A DNA stretch of 64,000 bases from the NCBI GenBank assembly GCA_902812455.1, contig CADDZH010000001.1, forward strand, positions 66,032 to 130,031, given 5' to 3'. The notes under the pieces are model-generated. The model was not told where the DNA came from. It did no database searches and saw nothing but the letters and a program-made list of their open reading frames with translations. Origin of the DNA: Chloroflexota bacterium. GTDB taxonomy: Bacteria; Chloroflexota; Ktedonobacteria; Ktedonobacterales; Ktedonobacteraceae. Positions within the stretch are counted from its first letter, which is position 1. Every line of letters begins with the position of its first letter. Both the position numbers and the translations under genes were made by a program. Of the stretch, positions 52,365 to 61,153 are shown piece after piece.

Positions 52365-52474
52365 AGGGAAAACTCAAACATACCATTACTTAACGATGGC
52401 TATCCTGTTTTCTCACAGTATGATAGAATGCTGCACAGACTGCTAGATGATAGATATAGCAGGGAGGCCAGATA

Positions 52475-53572
52475 ATGGGAGCCCTTATCCTGAACTCGCT
52501 TGAGATCCGCAATTTTCGCGCCTTTCATGATCTGAAAATAGAGCATCTGGGACGCGTCAACCTGATAGTGGGCAAGAACAATGTCGGAAAGACTAGCCTG
52601 CTGGAAGCACTCCAGCTTTATGCTCATAAAGACTCTACTCCTACCTTTATCTGGGATATTATGCGAACACGACACGAGATACGACAGCCGCTCGCCAATA
52701 TGAGAGATATGCTTGCAGCACTCAAATTTCTGTTTTATGGGCGGAAGGATATCCGGCCAGGGCTTGAACCTATTAAGATTGGCCCGATGAACAGGTCAGG
52801 AGAAACTCTTTCGATTGCTGTGGATTGGTCTGTCTTAGAAATTCTTGCAGATGGACGTAAGAATGTTCGTCCTCTTCAGCCAGGAGAAGATTATATCGCT
52901 GATAATCTTCTTCCTCGTTTTGTTATCGTGGTAGGCAATGCTCTTGTGAATTATCCTATCGATCCATCCGTTCCTGAAAGCATAATCAGGTTGAATACGA
53001 ACGAAATCCCATCTGTTTTTACGTCTGCCAATGGTTTGAGCAACCAGCGCCTCACGGAACTGTGGGATGGTATCGCATTGACCAATCTGGAGGATGATGT
53101 TCTGGCTGCTCTACGCCTTATCGCACCGGGAGTGAAGGGCCTCAATTTTGTCAGCACCCCGCTTTCTGGAAGCGAACGTATCCCCGTCGTCAGAATCGCA
53201 GATATAGACGAGCCGCTACCGCTGTATAGCCTGGGTGATGGGATGTTGCGGGCACTGGGAATTGCCCTAGCCCTGGTTAATGCCAAAGATGGATTGTTGC
53301 TCATCGACGAGTTTGAAAACGGCCTCTATTATGCAATACAGCCCGATCTCTGGCGCTTCATCTTCCAGGTAGCGCGCCGCCTCAATGTGCAGGTATTCGC
53401 GACGACACATAGCTGGGATTGCATTGAGGCATTCCAGAAAGCAATGCGGGCTGATCAGCAGGAAGACGGACTATTGATCCGGCTGGAAAGCAAGAAGGGC
53501 GAGATCGTCGCTACATTGTACGATAAGCGGGAACTGGGTATCGCAACTCGCGAACGGATTGAGGTACGTTGA
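52475..53572 (+). CDS. AAA ATPase of the OLD/RecF-like (AAA_15/21) group
   Basis: 365 residues. Typical start LNSLEIRNFRAFHDLKIEHL, Walker A GKNNVGKT (33-40), signature YSLGDGMLRALGIALALVNA, Walker B GLLLIDEFENGLYY and a histidine switch FATTHSWDCIEAF. There is no TOPRIM nuclease domain, so it would need a partner. Such ATPases are frequent in phage-defence loci. GGGAGG lies about eight bases upstream. The next 80 bases seem to hold the tail of a lost partner gene. Its promoter is a near copy of that of the restriction enzyme at 48242. Confidence 0.88.
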   Translation: MGALILNSLEIRNFRAFHDLKIEHLGRVNLIVGKNNVGKTSLLEALQLYAHKDSTPTFIWDIMRTRHEIRQPLANMRDMLAALKFLFYGRKDIRPGLEPIKIGPMNRSGETLSIAVDWSVLEILADGRKNVRPLQPGEDYIADNLLPRFVIVVGNALVNYPIDPSVPESIIRLNTNEIPSVFTSANGLSNQRLTELWDGIALTNLEDDVLAALRLIAPGVKGLNFVSTPLSGSERIPVVRIADIDEPLPLYSLGDGMLRALGIALALVNAKDGLLLIDEFENGLYYAIQPDLWRFIFQVARRLNVQVFATTHSWDCIEAFQKAMRADQQEDGLLIRLESKKGEIVATLYDKRELGIATRERIEVR

Positions 53573-53581
53573 TGGTCGAGA

Positions 53582-53656
53582 GTTCCTTATTTCGATCCAG
53601 CAGCTCTGCATGCCCAACAGTTCATAACCTGGACGCGCCGTCTCTTCAAACTGTAA
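53582..53656 (+). pseudogene. C-terminal remnant of a lost ATPase-partner gene
   Basis: Immediately after the ATPase stop, one frame reads VPYFDPAALHAQQFITWTRR then LFKL and a stop at 53654-53656, with no start. It looks like a protein C-terminus and resembles, from memory, the ends of TOPRIM-like DUF3226 proteins encoded beside such ATPases. The rest of that gene is missing. A 31-codon frame from the TGATG overlap at 53572 exists but looks non-protein-like. Confidence 0.45.
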
Positions 53657-53734
53657 GAATCTTCTAAAATGGCGCGTGAGTAACGGATGGCGTAATAAAT
53701 ACGTCTATATTTTTTGGAGAAGGGAAGGGTGTTA

Positions 53735-54334
53735 ATGGAGGGCAGGTCGCATTTGCTGGTTGGTTTGACGGCGGGTGTGGTGCTGGATAGTGTGGTACAC
53801 TTAATGGGGGAGCCGCTCACGCTAGCTACGCCGGTGACGCACGATCTTTTGGTGAAAAAAGCTATTTTTTATGTGATGGTGGGATTGGGTTCGCTGCTGC
53901 CGGATATTGATAACGCGCGTAGTACGCTAGGGAGCAAGCTGGGCTGGGTGAGCAAGGGGATCCAGCATATTGCTGGCCACAGGACGCTCTTTCATAGCCT
54001 GCTGGGACTGGTGCTCGGTTCGCTGCTGGCGCTGGGCTTGGAGCGGCTGGTGATATTTCTTTTGCTCCAGCGGGGATTTACGGTACCGGCGAATGTCATT
54101 GCGGGAACACATTTTGTCTTTATCGCGCTGCTTTTTGGGTGCATTATGCATATCGCGGCGGATGCCCTGACGGAAGGTGGGGTGCCACTGTTGTGGCCAA
54201 GCCCTAAACGCTATGGGATTCCACCCAATCCGCACTGGCGTTTTCGCACAGGAACCTGGCCAGAGTTTGTGATTGTGTGGGGGTTTATGATTCTGGTCGC
54301 GATTGGTGTCTGGGAATCGATTATTGTTATATAG
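53735..54334 (+). CDS. YdjM-like membrane-bound metal-dependent hydrolase
   Basis: 199 residues with about four membrane helices. Conserved polar residues are MEGRSHLLVGLTAGVVLDS, GSLLPDIDNARSTLG, GHRTLFHSLLG, HIAADALTEGGVPLLWP, a pattern of the YdjM (LexA-binding, inner-membrane hydrolase) family. ATG at 53735 with a purine-rich GGAGAAGGGAAGG upstream. It precedes the DUF2079 gene by eight bases and is probably co-transcribed with it. Confidence 0.9.
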   Translation: MEGRSHLLVGLTAGVVLDSVVHLMGEPLTLATPVTHDLLVKKAIFYVMVGLGSLLPDIDNARSTLGSKLGWVSKGIQHIAGHRTLFHSLLGLVLGSLLALGLERLVIFLLLQRGFTVPANVIAGTHFVFIALLFGCIMHIAADALTEGGVPLLWPSPKRYGIPPNPHWRFRTGTWPEFVIVWGFMILVAIGVWESIIVI

Positions 54335-54342
54335 GTAATACT

Positions 54343-56163
54343 ATGTCCAAGATTATGGCGCCGGCTGTGGCGAGTGGAACAAGAGAAGAAATTGAAGACA
54401 GATCCTCCGCTAAGGGGATTGCATTCCCTGGCAACCTCGCTGTACAAAAGCAAATCCTGCTGGCATGGGGCCTTTTGATCCTGGTGACGCTCCTTTATGC
54501 TCTAGCGATGAGCTTTGAGGCTGTGCTGCGCTACGAGACGTTCAAGGCCACCGCGTTTGATCTGGGGAATATGGACCAGGTGATCTGGAATACGATTCAT
54601 GGGCGCCTGTTCCAGTTCACCAACCAGGCGATTGATTATTACGGGCCGCCAACGCGCCTGGCCATTCATTTTGAGCCGATTATCCTGCCACTCTCGCTGC
54701 TCTACGCTTTTGGCTCGGATCCGCGCATCCTGCTGGTGTTCCAGACGCTGGCGCTCGCATCTGGGACGCTGCCTGTCTTCCTGCTGGCGCGCTATTATCT
54801 TCCCAGGTGGCCAATGCTTGCCCCGGTCATGGTGGTCGCGTACCTGCTGTCACCGGCGCTGCTGGGCCTCAACATTTTTGACTTTCATCCTGTGAGTATG
54901 GCCACGCCGCTATTGCTCTACGCGCTGCTGGCTCTTACCTATAAGCGCTACTGGCTGCTCCTGCTGGCGTGCGTGCTTGCGGCCGCCACTAAAGAGGATG
55001 TGCCGCTGGCAGTAGCCATGCTGGGGGTCATGCTGATCTGGAAGTACAGGCTGCCTCGCCTGGGAACAATTCTGCTCGTGGGAGGGCTGCTCTGGAGTTT
55101 TGTGGCCTTCGAGGTGATTATTCCTCACTTTTATCCAGGAGCGCAGTCGAATAACTTCTGGTACCGCTATGAGCAGTTCGGAGATACACCCGGCCAGGCT
55201 ATCTTGAATCTCGTCATACACCCATGGCTGCCCTTCACGACCTTTATTTCGATTGACCGCATCTATTACCTGGCAAGCCTCTTCCGCAGCGCCGGGTTTT
55301 TATCGCTGCTGGCGCCGGAATGGCTGATCCCGGCGCTGCCGAGTATGGCCGTGAATTTGCTGAGCACCGATCCATCCACCTATAGCGGGGTATATCATTA
55401 CAACGCCACGATCATCCCGTTCGTCATGCTTGCGGCCATCCATGGCACGAGGCGCCTCATCAATATATGGAAAAGATGGCGCGGAGAGCCGGTGGAGGGG
55501 ATCGACTGGCCGCCGGAGGGCAAGGCAAATGCTGACGGCGAGCGACAGGGATCCTTCGCTTCGCTCAGGATGACATTACCAACTCGAGTCTTTAAACTTC
55601 AAAATCGGCCCCTACAGTTTATGCGCCGCCGGATGACTCGCCTTGTGGTCGTGCCATGCATGCGTATATGGAAATGGCTTGCGCGGGTGGGGACTGTCCA
55701 ATGGCAGCGTTTCAGCGAGCGCATGCAGCCTCTCGCCAGAATGCATCCGCTGCCCCGCCTTCAATGGATGATATTCACCTGGGTGACGGTGATGACCATC
55801 CTCAATTTCTTGATCGCCGCTCCCATGCTCAATATTTTCTGGGCCGACCATCTCCCAGGACCGCGCGAGCAGCACATCGAGCAACTGCTGGCAATGATCC
55901 CGCCCAATGCCTCAGTTTCTGCCAGCGATAATTTGAACCCGCATGTGAGCGAGCGGGAGCACCTGGCGGTCTTCCCTTCGCTCAGCGACGATGCGCCAAA
56001 TAATTCAGGCGATCTTGTGCAGTACATTATTGTTGATCTCGATGACGTCTTCCCACAGAATCGGGCTACTGTTACGAACGAACTTGATCATTTGCAGCGC
56101 TCCGGGCAGTACGTGGTGATTGCGAGAGCGGAGGGAGTGATCTTGCTGGAGCGACGTACCTAG
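54343..56163 (+). CDS. DUF2079 multi-pass membrane protein
   Basis: 606 residues with about 10-12 membrane helices. The segment TAFDLGNMDQVIWNTIHGRL, then IDYYGPPTRLAIHFEPIIL, is the hallmark of DUF2079, a family related to glycosyltransferase-like membrane enzymes (GT-C fold). The substrate is unknown. A cytoplasmic loop at about 385-440 contains a captured repeat (55547-55616) with GSFASLRMT. The ATG at 54343 lies right after the preceding stop; an open frame further upstream would overlap it. Confidence 0.88.
   Translation: MSKIMAPAVASGTREEIEDRSSAKGIAFPGNLAVQKQILLAWGLLILVTLLYALAMSFEAVLRYETFKATAFDLGNMDQVIWNTIHGRLFQFTNQAIDYYGPPTRLAIHFEPIILPLSLLYAFGSDPRILLVFQTLALASGTLPVFLLARYYLPRWPMLAPVMVVAYLLSPALLGLNIFDFHPVSMATPLLLYALLALTYKRYWLLLLACVLAAATKEDVPLAVAMLGVMLIWKYRLPRLGTILLVGGLLWSFVAFEVIIPHFYPGAQSNNFWYRYEQFGDTPGQAILNLVIHPWLPFTTFISIDRIYYLASLFRSAGFLSLLAPEWLIPALPSMAVNLLSTDPSTYSGVYHYNATIIPFVMLAAIHGTRRLINIWKRWRGEPVEGIDWPPEGKANADGERQGSFASLRMTLPTRVFKLQNRPLQFMRRRMTRLVVVPCMRIWKWLARVGTVQWQRFSERMQPLARMHPLPRLQWMIFTWVTVMTILNFLIAAPMLNIFWADHLPGPREQHIEQLLAMIPPNASVSASDNLNPHVSEREHLAVFPSLSDDAPNNSGDLVQYIIVDLDDVFPQNRATVTNELDHLQRSGQYVVIARAEGVILLERRT
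55547..55616. repeat. R4 and R3 repeat fragments captured in frame in the DUF2079 gene
   Basis: GGGATCCTTCGCTTCGCTCA followed by GGATGACATTACC is the R4 arm; AAATCGGCCCCTACAG is the R3 end. They encode GSFASLRMT and a basic stretch in a hydrophilic loop between membrane helices. Confidence 0.8.
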
Positions 56164-56278
56164 CGCAGCACAGGCGAATCATGTTATAATCGATAGCAAC
56201 AGGAACAATAGGTAATTGGGGATATGACAATATAGTAGAGAGCGCAGCCCCCACCAATGTTCCAGGGAGGAGAAGCCC

Positions 56279-56755
56279 GTGCATAATAATCCATATTCAA
56301 ACGAGCCTACAGATATTATCCCCCCCATGCCGGACCTGCCGCCGAAACAAACACCACATCCTCCTGCCGAAAATGTGGAGCGTGTCGAGGTTGAAGAAAG
56401 GGTAGTAGATACACAGCAGGAAGAGGCGCGCACCGTTAAGTTCATTATAGGGAAAATCGCGGACTTCTTGCGCTGGCTTGCCATCGTCATCGAAGTGCTC
56501 ATGCTGATAGAATTCATTTTCAGGCTGATTGGAGCAGACCCGACCAACCCCTTCGCGTCTTTTCTCTACGCCTTGACGGAGGGGGTCATCCTGGTCCCCT
56601 TTAGCAATCTCGTCCACGATCCGGTGATTCATTACCCAAACCAGGTGTTTGAATGGACGACATTGATTGCCATGGCGATCTATGCCTTGATCTTCTGGTT
56701 GATCCGCAGTTTCGTGCGGCTGCTGGCATCTGAGCCGCAAGAGCCGGTCGAATAG
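56279..56755 (+). CDS. YggT-like small membrane protein
   Basis: 158 residues. A disordered Pro/Glu-rich N-terminus (about 1-50) and two membrane helices (IADFLRWLAIVIEVLMLIEF, then LIAMAIYALIFWLIRSFV). The IEFIFRLIGADPTNPFASFL segment resembles the YggT family of small integral membrane proteins near cell-division and envelope genes. Start is GTG at 56279 with GGGAGG nine bases upstream. It lies eight bases before the DUF2877 gene. Confidence 0.8.
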   Translation: MHNNPYSNEPTDIIPPMPDLPPKQTPHPPAENVERVEVEERVVDTQQEEARTVKFIIGKIADFLRWLAIVIEVLMLIEFIFRLIGADPTNPFASFLYALTEGVILVPFSNLVHDPVIHYPNQVFEWTTLIAMAIYALIFWLIRSFVRLLASEPQEPVE

Positions 56756-56763
56756 ATACCTCT

Positions 56764-57822
56764 ATGAACGATTTTCCGGGGCAAGCCTCGCCCCTACCCT
56801 CGGTGAACGAATCAGCGTCGATCAGGGCCGGGAGTTACAGTGAATGTATTGCAGCAGCAGTTAGCGGTAGAGCGGAACGAGGTGTGGTTCACAGCGTTTT
56901 CGATGCTGCCGCTAACATTGTCTTTGTGGATGGTTTTGTCCTCTCGCTCAATGCCAGCAGTTCGGCCCGCATGCCTAATGGCCTCCAACTCTCGGCTTCC
57001 CCAGGTTCTTTTCCCTTTTCTGCTCTTCGTGCCGGTATGCCTGTCCTGCTAGGAGCATACCGGCTCCACATCGAAGCGCTTGATTGCTCGCTTGATCTTT
57101 CAAGCTGCTCGCGCTGGAATCCGCATATTGAGCGCCCTGAGGGGTTGGATAGAGGAATTATCAAAAGAAATGGGGAGCGGATAGCAGAAAGGGTATGGAA
57201 TGGGACCGTACCCGTAGGGGCAAGGGGAAGGGCGGAGAGGAGCGGGGGCCTTGCGCTTGCCCTTGTCTCTCGCCCCATCTGGCCATTCCTTTTTGATGCG
57301 CCCACAACGACAGGATCGATGGGAGACGAGGGAGATTCATGGCATCGGGATGATGAGGGCCGCGCAAGCGCCCCCACCGCACCTCTTCTCCTCTCCCGCC
57401 CCTACGAAAGGATTGTTGCGCTGGCCGAGGCGTATCATGAATCCGTGTTGGAGATGGCGGAATATTTGTGCGGGCGTGGGGTGGGGCTGACGCCGGCGGG
57501 GGATGATATGCTGGCCGGGTGGATGGCGATCAACTGGCTGCTGCATGGCCCGCAACCTGCCTTCCTGGAGGCATGCCGGCAGATTGTGGAGGTGGCGAGG
57601 CGGCGAACGCACCTGCTGAGCCAGTGCTGGCTGGGCTACGCAGCGCAAGGGGATGTAGCCATGCCGGTGAAGGCGCTGCTGGAAACAATGACGAGGGAGG
57701 ATGATCAGGAACTGGATGCGGCAATCGATGCAGTCCTGTCAATGGGAGCGACCTCGGGCCACGACCTGATACAGGGGATATTGTTGGGTCTTGGAGATGG
57801 AGACCTGGGCAGGTCTTGCTAA
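56764..57822 (+). CDS. DUF2877 (AllH-like) protein carrying two repeat fragments
   Basis: 352 residues. The C-terminal half has GRGVGLTPAGDDMLAGWMA and SMGATSGHDLIQGILLG, typical of DUF2877/AllH, a family linked to oxamate carbamoyltransferase in allantoin degradation; no other gene of that pathway is in the window, so the role here is unclear. The N-terminus (GQASPLPS, from the repeat text GGCAAGCCTCGCCCCTACCC) and residues about 150-172 (VGARGRAERSGG) are repeat-derived. No clear Shine-Dalgarno precedes the ATG, so the start is uncertain. Confidence 0.8.
   Translation: MNDFPGQASPLPSVNESASIRAGSYSECIAAAVSGRAERGVVHSVFDAAANIVFVDGFVLSLNASSSARMPNGLQLSASPGSFPFSALRAGMPVLLGAYRLHIEALDCSLDLSSCSRWNPHIERPEGLDRGIIKRNGERIAERVWNGTVPVGARGRAERSGGLALALVSRPIWPFLFDAPTTTGSMGDEGDSWHRDDEGRASAPTAPLLLSRPYERIVALAEAYHESVLEMAEYLCGRGVGLTPAGDDMLAGWMAINWLLHGPQPAFLEACRQIVEVARRRTHLLSQCWLGYAAQGDVAMPVKALLETMTREDDQELDAAIDAVLSMGATSGHDLIQGILLGLGDGDLGRSC
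57213..57276. repeat. R2 repeat captured in frame in the DUF2877 gene
   Basis: GTAGGGGCAAGGGGAAGG ... GGGGGCCTTGCGCTTGCCC; same family as 18731-18795 and 40018-40080, here translated without a stop. Confidence 0.85.
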
Positions 57823-57845
57823 TTATAAGAAAAACGTGCTACATT
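57816..57845 (+). promoter_or_regulatory. Possible promoter of the maoC-ligase genes
   Basis: TTGCTA (57816-57821) and TACATT (57840-57845), spacer 18, about 35 bases before the maoC start. Partial matches only. Confidence 0.35.
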
Positions 57846-57880
57846 GAAGAGGCCTCAGGAACGATCAGTATGGAGGCGTT

Positions 57881-58300
57881 ATGAGCCTATTGGATGCAGG
57901 TATTGGAGAGCCGCTGGTACCGCTGGTGAAGCCGCCAATTACGCAAGAGCAACTGCAGCGTTATGCCGAGGCTTCGGGGGATTACAACCCGATCCATCTT
58001 GATGACGAGGCTGCGCGGCGTGTGGGACTGGACGGGGTGATCGCGCATGGGATGCTCAGTATGGCCTTTCTGGGGCAGTTCGTTAGCCAGCAGGTGTCTG
58101 ATATTCCTGGTGCGTATGTGAAGCACTTGAGGGCGCGCTTTGTGAACATGGTGCGGCTGGGCGATACAATTACATGTCTTGGAACGGTGAAGGCCCGCAG
58201 TGAGGGCGATAATGGCAGGATAGAGGTAACGATTGATTGCTGGGCACAGAACCAGAAGGGCGAGAAAGTTACGGTCGGCGAAGCAATAGTGGTTCTTTGA
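57881..58300 (+). CDS. MaoC-like enoyl-acyl hydratase
   Basis: 139 residues, hot-dog fold. The hydratase motif is SGDYNPIHLDDEAARRVGLD then GVIAHGMLSMAFLG, with the catalytic Asp and His of R-specific enoyl-CoA hydratases in this segment. It hydrates trans-2-enoyl thioesters in fatty acid or polyester metabolism. Good RBS (GGAGG) about six bases upstream. The acyl-CoA ligase gene follows 16 bases after its stop, so they likely share a pathway. Confidence 0.92.
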   Translation: MSLLDAGIGEPLVPLVKPPITQEQLQRYAEASGDYNPIHLDDEAARRVGLDGVIAHGMLSMAFLGQFVSQQVSDIPGAYVKHLRARFVNMVRLGDTITCLGTVKARSEGDNGRIEVTIDCWAQNQKGEKVTVGEAIVVL

Positions 58301-58316
58301 GCAAAGGACGAAAAGC

Positions 58317-59930
58317 ATGACAGATGAGAAACCGGCAATGAGCGATCAGGACGTGCGCGTTCTTTCTGATCTCTCTCGTTACAACTGCATTCATTTCGGC
58401 CCGTACAAGGCGATCATCTATGAAGACCAGCAGGGCACCCGCGAGTATACGAATGTAGATATTGCCAGGGAGGCGGCGCAACTGGCGCTGGGGCTTCAGA
58501 GCCTCGGCATAGAAAAGGGCGACCGGGTCATAGTCATGATGATTAACTGCCCTGAGGTTATCGTGGCTTACCAGGCGATTGCCCGCGCCGGAGGCATCAT
58601 TATCCCGGCCATGCCCTTGCTCAAAGGGCCAGAAATTCGCTACATTGCTGAGAATGCTGGAGCTAAAGCCATTATTACCAGCGCTCCGCTGCTCCCGCTG
58701 GTACAAAGCGCGCTTGTGGGCCTGCCAACCATGCAGCATATCGTTGTCGCTGGCGATACACCTGAACAAACGAATGAGCAGCCCACAACAGGCCTGGCTA
58801 TACATAGCTATAGTGAGATTGTGGCAAGAGGCGAACCGGCGGCAGCGCATTTCCTTGAAGAGGGCGATGTAGCCGTATCCCCGGATGATATTGCAGTCAT
58901 CCTGTATACATCGGGCACGACGGGCAATCCCAAGGGGGTTGTGCTCACGCACCGCAATCTCATCTCCAATGCTCTGGCTGGCCGAAGGGAGGATGCTGTA
59001 CGGCGTGAAGAGACGCACCTGGCTGTGCTGCCCCTGGCGCATGCATATGGCATCCTGGTCGCCAACGTTTTCTTCTTAAGCGGCAACAAGATTATTGCGC
59101 ATCCACGCTTTGATACTACGGCGGTACTCTCGGCCATTGAGCGCTACCGCATTACCGGCTTTGCGGGCGTACCGGCGATGTTTGTGGCCCTGCTCTTTTC
59201 ACCTGATGCAGATAACTATGATACCAGTAGCTTGCAGTATTGCGTGAGTGGCTCGGCGCCGCTGCCGGTGGCTGTTCTGGAGGGGTTTGAGCAGAAGTTC
59301 GGCTGCAAAATATTAGAAGGCTATGGCCTCTCGGAAGCAAGCGCGGCTCTCACGGGCCATGCAAGGGATATGCCGAGAAAACCTGGCTCGGTAGGGAAGC
59401 CTTTGCCGGGCGTCGAGCTGCTGGTGGTGGATGAGCATGATCAACCGCTGCCGGCAGGTCAGGTGGGAGAAGTGATCGCTCGCGGGCCGAATATCATGCA
59501 GAGCTATTACAACATGCCTGAAGAGACTCAGGCGGCGCTGCGCAATGGCTGGCTGCACACGGGCGATATGGGCTACCTTGATGAAGATGGCTATTTGTAT
59601 ATTGTCGAACGGAAGAAGGATTTGATCATTCGCGGCGGGTTTAACATTTACCCGCGCGACGTTGAGGAAGTGCTCAACAGGCACCCGGCGGTGATCGAGT
59701 CGGCGGTGGTTGGCGTGCCATCGGAGCGCATGGGCGAGGAGGTGAAGGCATTCGTGGTGACTCGCGAACCTGTCGATGCTGAGACATTGATGGCTTATTG
59801 CCGCGAATCGCTGGCGAACTATAAAACGCCGAGCCAGATTGAGTTTGTGAGTTCCTTGCCGCGCAACGCGGTAGGCAAGATTGACAAGAAAGAGTTGAGG
59901 CTACGTTTCATCACCGCTGACCGAAGGTAG
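58317..59930 (+). CDS. Long-chain acyl-CoA synthetase (AMP-forming)
   Basis: 537 residues. The ANL-superfamily P-loop is ILYTSGTTGNPKGVVLTHRN, then EGYGLSEASAALTG, WLHTGDMGYLDEDGYLYIV, and the C-terminal catalytic lysine region LPRNAVGKIDKKELR. It activates a carboxylic, probably fatty, acid to its CoA ester. Second in a maoC-ligase-R2lox run. A long-chain or medium-chain preference cannot be read. Confidence 0.93.
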   Translation: MTDEKPAMSDQDVRVLSDLSRYNCIHFGPYKAIIYEDQQGTREYTNVDIAREAAQLALGLQSLGIEKGDRVIVMMINCPEVIVAYQAIARAGGIIIPAMPLLKGPEIRYIAENAGAKAIITSAPLLPLVQSALVGLPTMQHIVVAGDTPEQTNEQPTTGLAIHSYSEIVARGEPAAAHFLEEGDVAVSPDDIAVILYTSGTTGNPKGVVLTHRNLISNALAGRREDAVRREETHLAVLPLAHAYGILVANVFFLSGNKIIAHPRFDTTAVLSAIERYRITGFAGVPAMFVALLFSPDADNYDTSSLQYCVSGSAPLPVAVLEGFEQKFGCKILEGYGLSEASAALTGHARDMPRKPGSVGKPLPGVELLVVDEHDQPLPAGQVGEVIARGPNIMQSYYNMPEETQAALRNGWLHTGDMGYLDEDGYLYIVERKKDLIIRGGFNIYPRDVEEVLNRHPAVIESAVVGVPSERMGEEVKAFVVTREPVDAETLMAYCRESLANYKTPSQIEFVSSLPRNAVGKIDKKELRLRFITADRR

Positions 59931-59994
59931 CCGCCACCCTCTCCGGGGGAGAGGTAATAGCGGCGTTGCGGTGATGCATAACAAAGGAGACAAT

Positions 59995-60942
59995 ATGTCC
60001 ATTGAAATGCCCATAGAAGAAGCCTCGTTGTCACAGTTGCGGCAAACGCCGATTGACAATGTGCTGCAGATTATCGATGAAGGCCTGGTGCATTTACCAT
60101 CCTATCGCGAGCTTTACTATCGCTGGGAACGCCAGCAATGGCGGGCGCAGGATATCGACTTTCGCGGTGATCGCCAGCAATGGGAAGGCATGTCCGAGGA
60201 AGATCACCAGGCTCGCTTATATGGCTTATCGGCCTTTTTTATGGGTGAAGCCTGCGTGACCAATACGCTTGCCCCTTATATAACTGCTATGCCTGGCGAA
60301 GAGATGTGTATCTTCCTGACGACGCAACTGGTTGATGAGGCGCGACACACGATCTTTTTTGCGCGTTTCTTTCGAGAGGTGCTCGGCGTTGAAGGGGAGA
60401 CGCTGGAGGATACGCTGGCAATTACGCCACAGTATATGAACAGGCACTTGAAATATATCCTGATCGAGGCGCTTGCAGAAGTTGGAGAGCGCATCCGGCA
60501 GGAGCCGGAGAAGCTGGCGAACGTGGTTGAAGGCGTGACCCTCTATCACATGATCGTTGAGGGGACAATGGCGCTGGCAGGCCAGCGCGGTATCCTGGAG
60601 TTTTACCGGCAGCACAATCTCTTCCCGGCTTTTCGTGGTGGCTTCACGGCTGTAGCGCGTGACGAATCGCGCCATGTTGTCTTTGGCGCGAAATTCCTGC
60701 GCGAGATGATCCAGTCCGACCCGTCGCACGCCCAGGTGGTACATGATGCCGTGCAGAAGTATGCCCCGGTTGCCATCAAGGCATTGACGCCAGCAGATGA
60801 GGATGTCCAGCACATACTGGCCATGCAAGGGGATCCCTGGGTAACGCCTCGCTATGCCGTCGATTCGCTGCGCAAGAAGCTGAAGGTGATCGGCCTGAGC
60901 ATGGAGCTGCCGGCTGTGCCTCCACCTCCGGTCTTTGCCTGA
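59995..60942 (+). CDS. R2-like ligand-binding oxidase (R2lox)
   Basis: 315 residues, ferritin-like, resembling the ribonucleotide reductase R2 fold. Metal ligands read as E85, E115 and H118 (DEARH), E189, E224 and H227 (DESRH). V88 (E85+3) and Y184 (E189-5) are the positions of the Val-Tyr ether crosslink of Geobacillus R2lox, so this is the R2lox group (Mn/Fe oxidase with a bound fatty-acid-like ligand), not a reductase subunit. No large reductase subunit is near. RBS AAAGGAGA lies close to the ATG at 59995. It follows an acyl-CoA ligase, in line with a lipid substrate. Confidence 0.9.
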   Translation: MSIEMPIEEASLSQLRQTPIDNVLQIIDEGLVHLPSYRELYYRWERQQWRAQDIDFRGDRQQWEGMSEEDHQARLYGLSAFFMGEACVTNTLAPYITAMPGEEMCIFLTTQLVDEARHTIFFARFFREVLGVEGETLEDTLAITPQYMNRHLKYILIEALAEVGERIRQEPEKLANVVEGVTLYHMIVEGTMALAGQRGILEFYRQHNLFPAFRGGFTAVARDESRHVVFGAKFLREMIQSDPSHAQVVHDAVQKYAPVAIKALTPADEDVQHILAMQGDPWVTPRYAVDSLRKKLKVIGLSMELPAVPPPPVFA

Positions 60943-61024
60943 TCGTCAATTAAAATAAAACGTAAAGGGCCACAACGAATCATGGTAATCACATTCGGGA
61001 ACGAGGGAAACAATCCCATCGCCT

Positions 61025-61086
61025 GTAGGGACAAGGGGTGGAGACGAGGATGGGCGGGGGCCTTGTGCTTGTCCTCGTCCATCCCC
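61025..61086. repeat. R2 repeat
   Basis: GTAGGGACAAGGGGTGG ... GGGGGCCTTGTGCTTGTCC; same family as 18731-18795. The stretch 60943-61255 holds this and the following R3 repeat but no gene that I can support. Confidence 0.8.
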
Positions 61087-61153
61087 ATCACACCACTCCT
61101 CTCACCCTCATTGCCGATCTTGATTGTGAAGAATCATCATCGGCCGGGATAAG

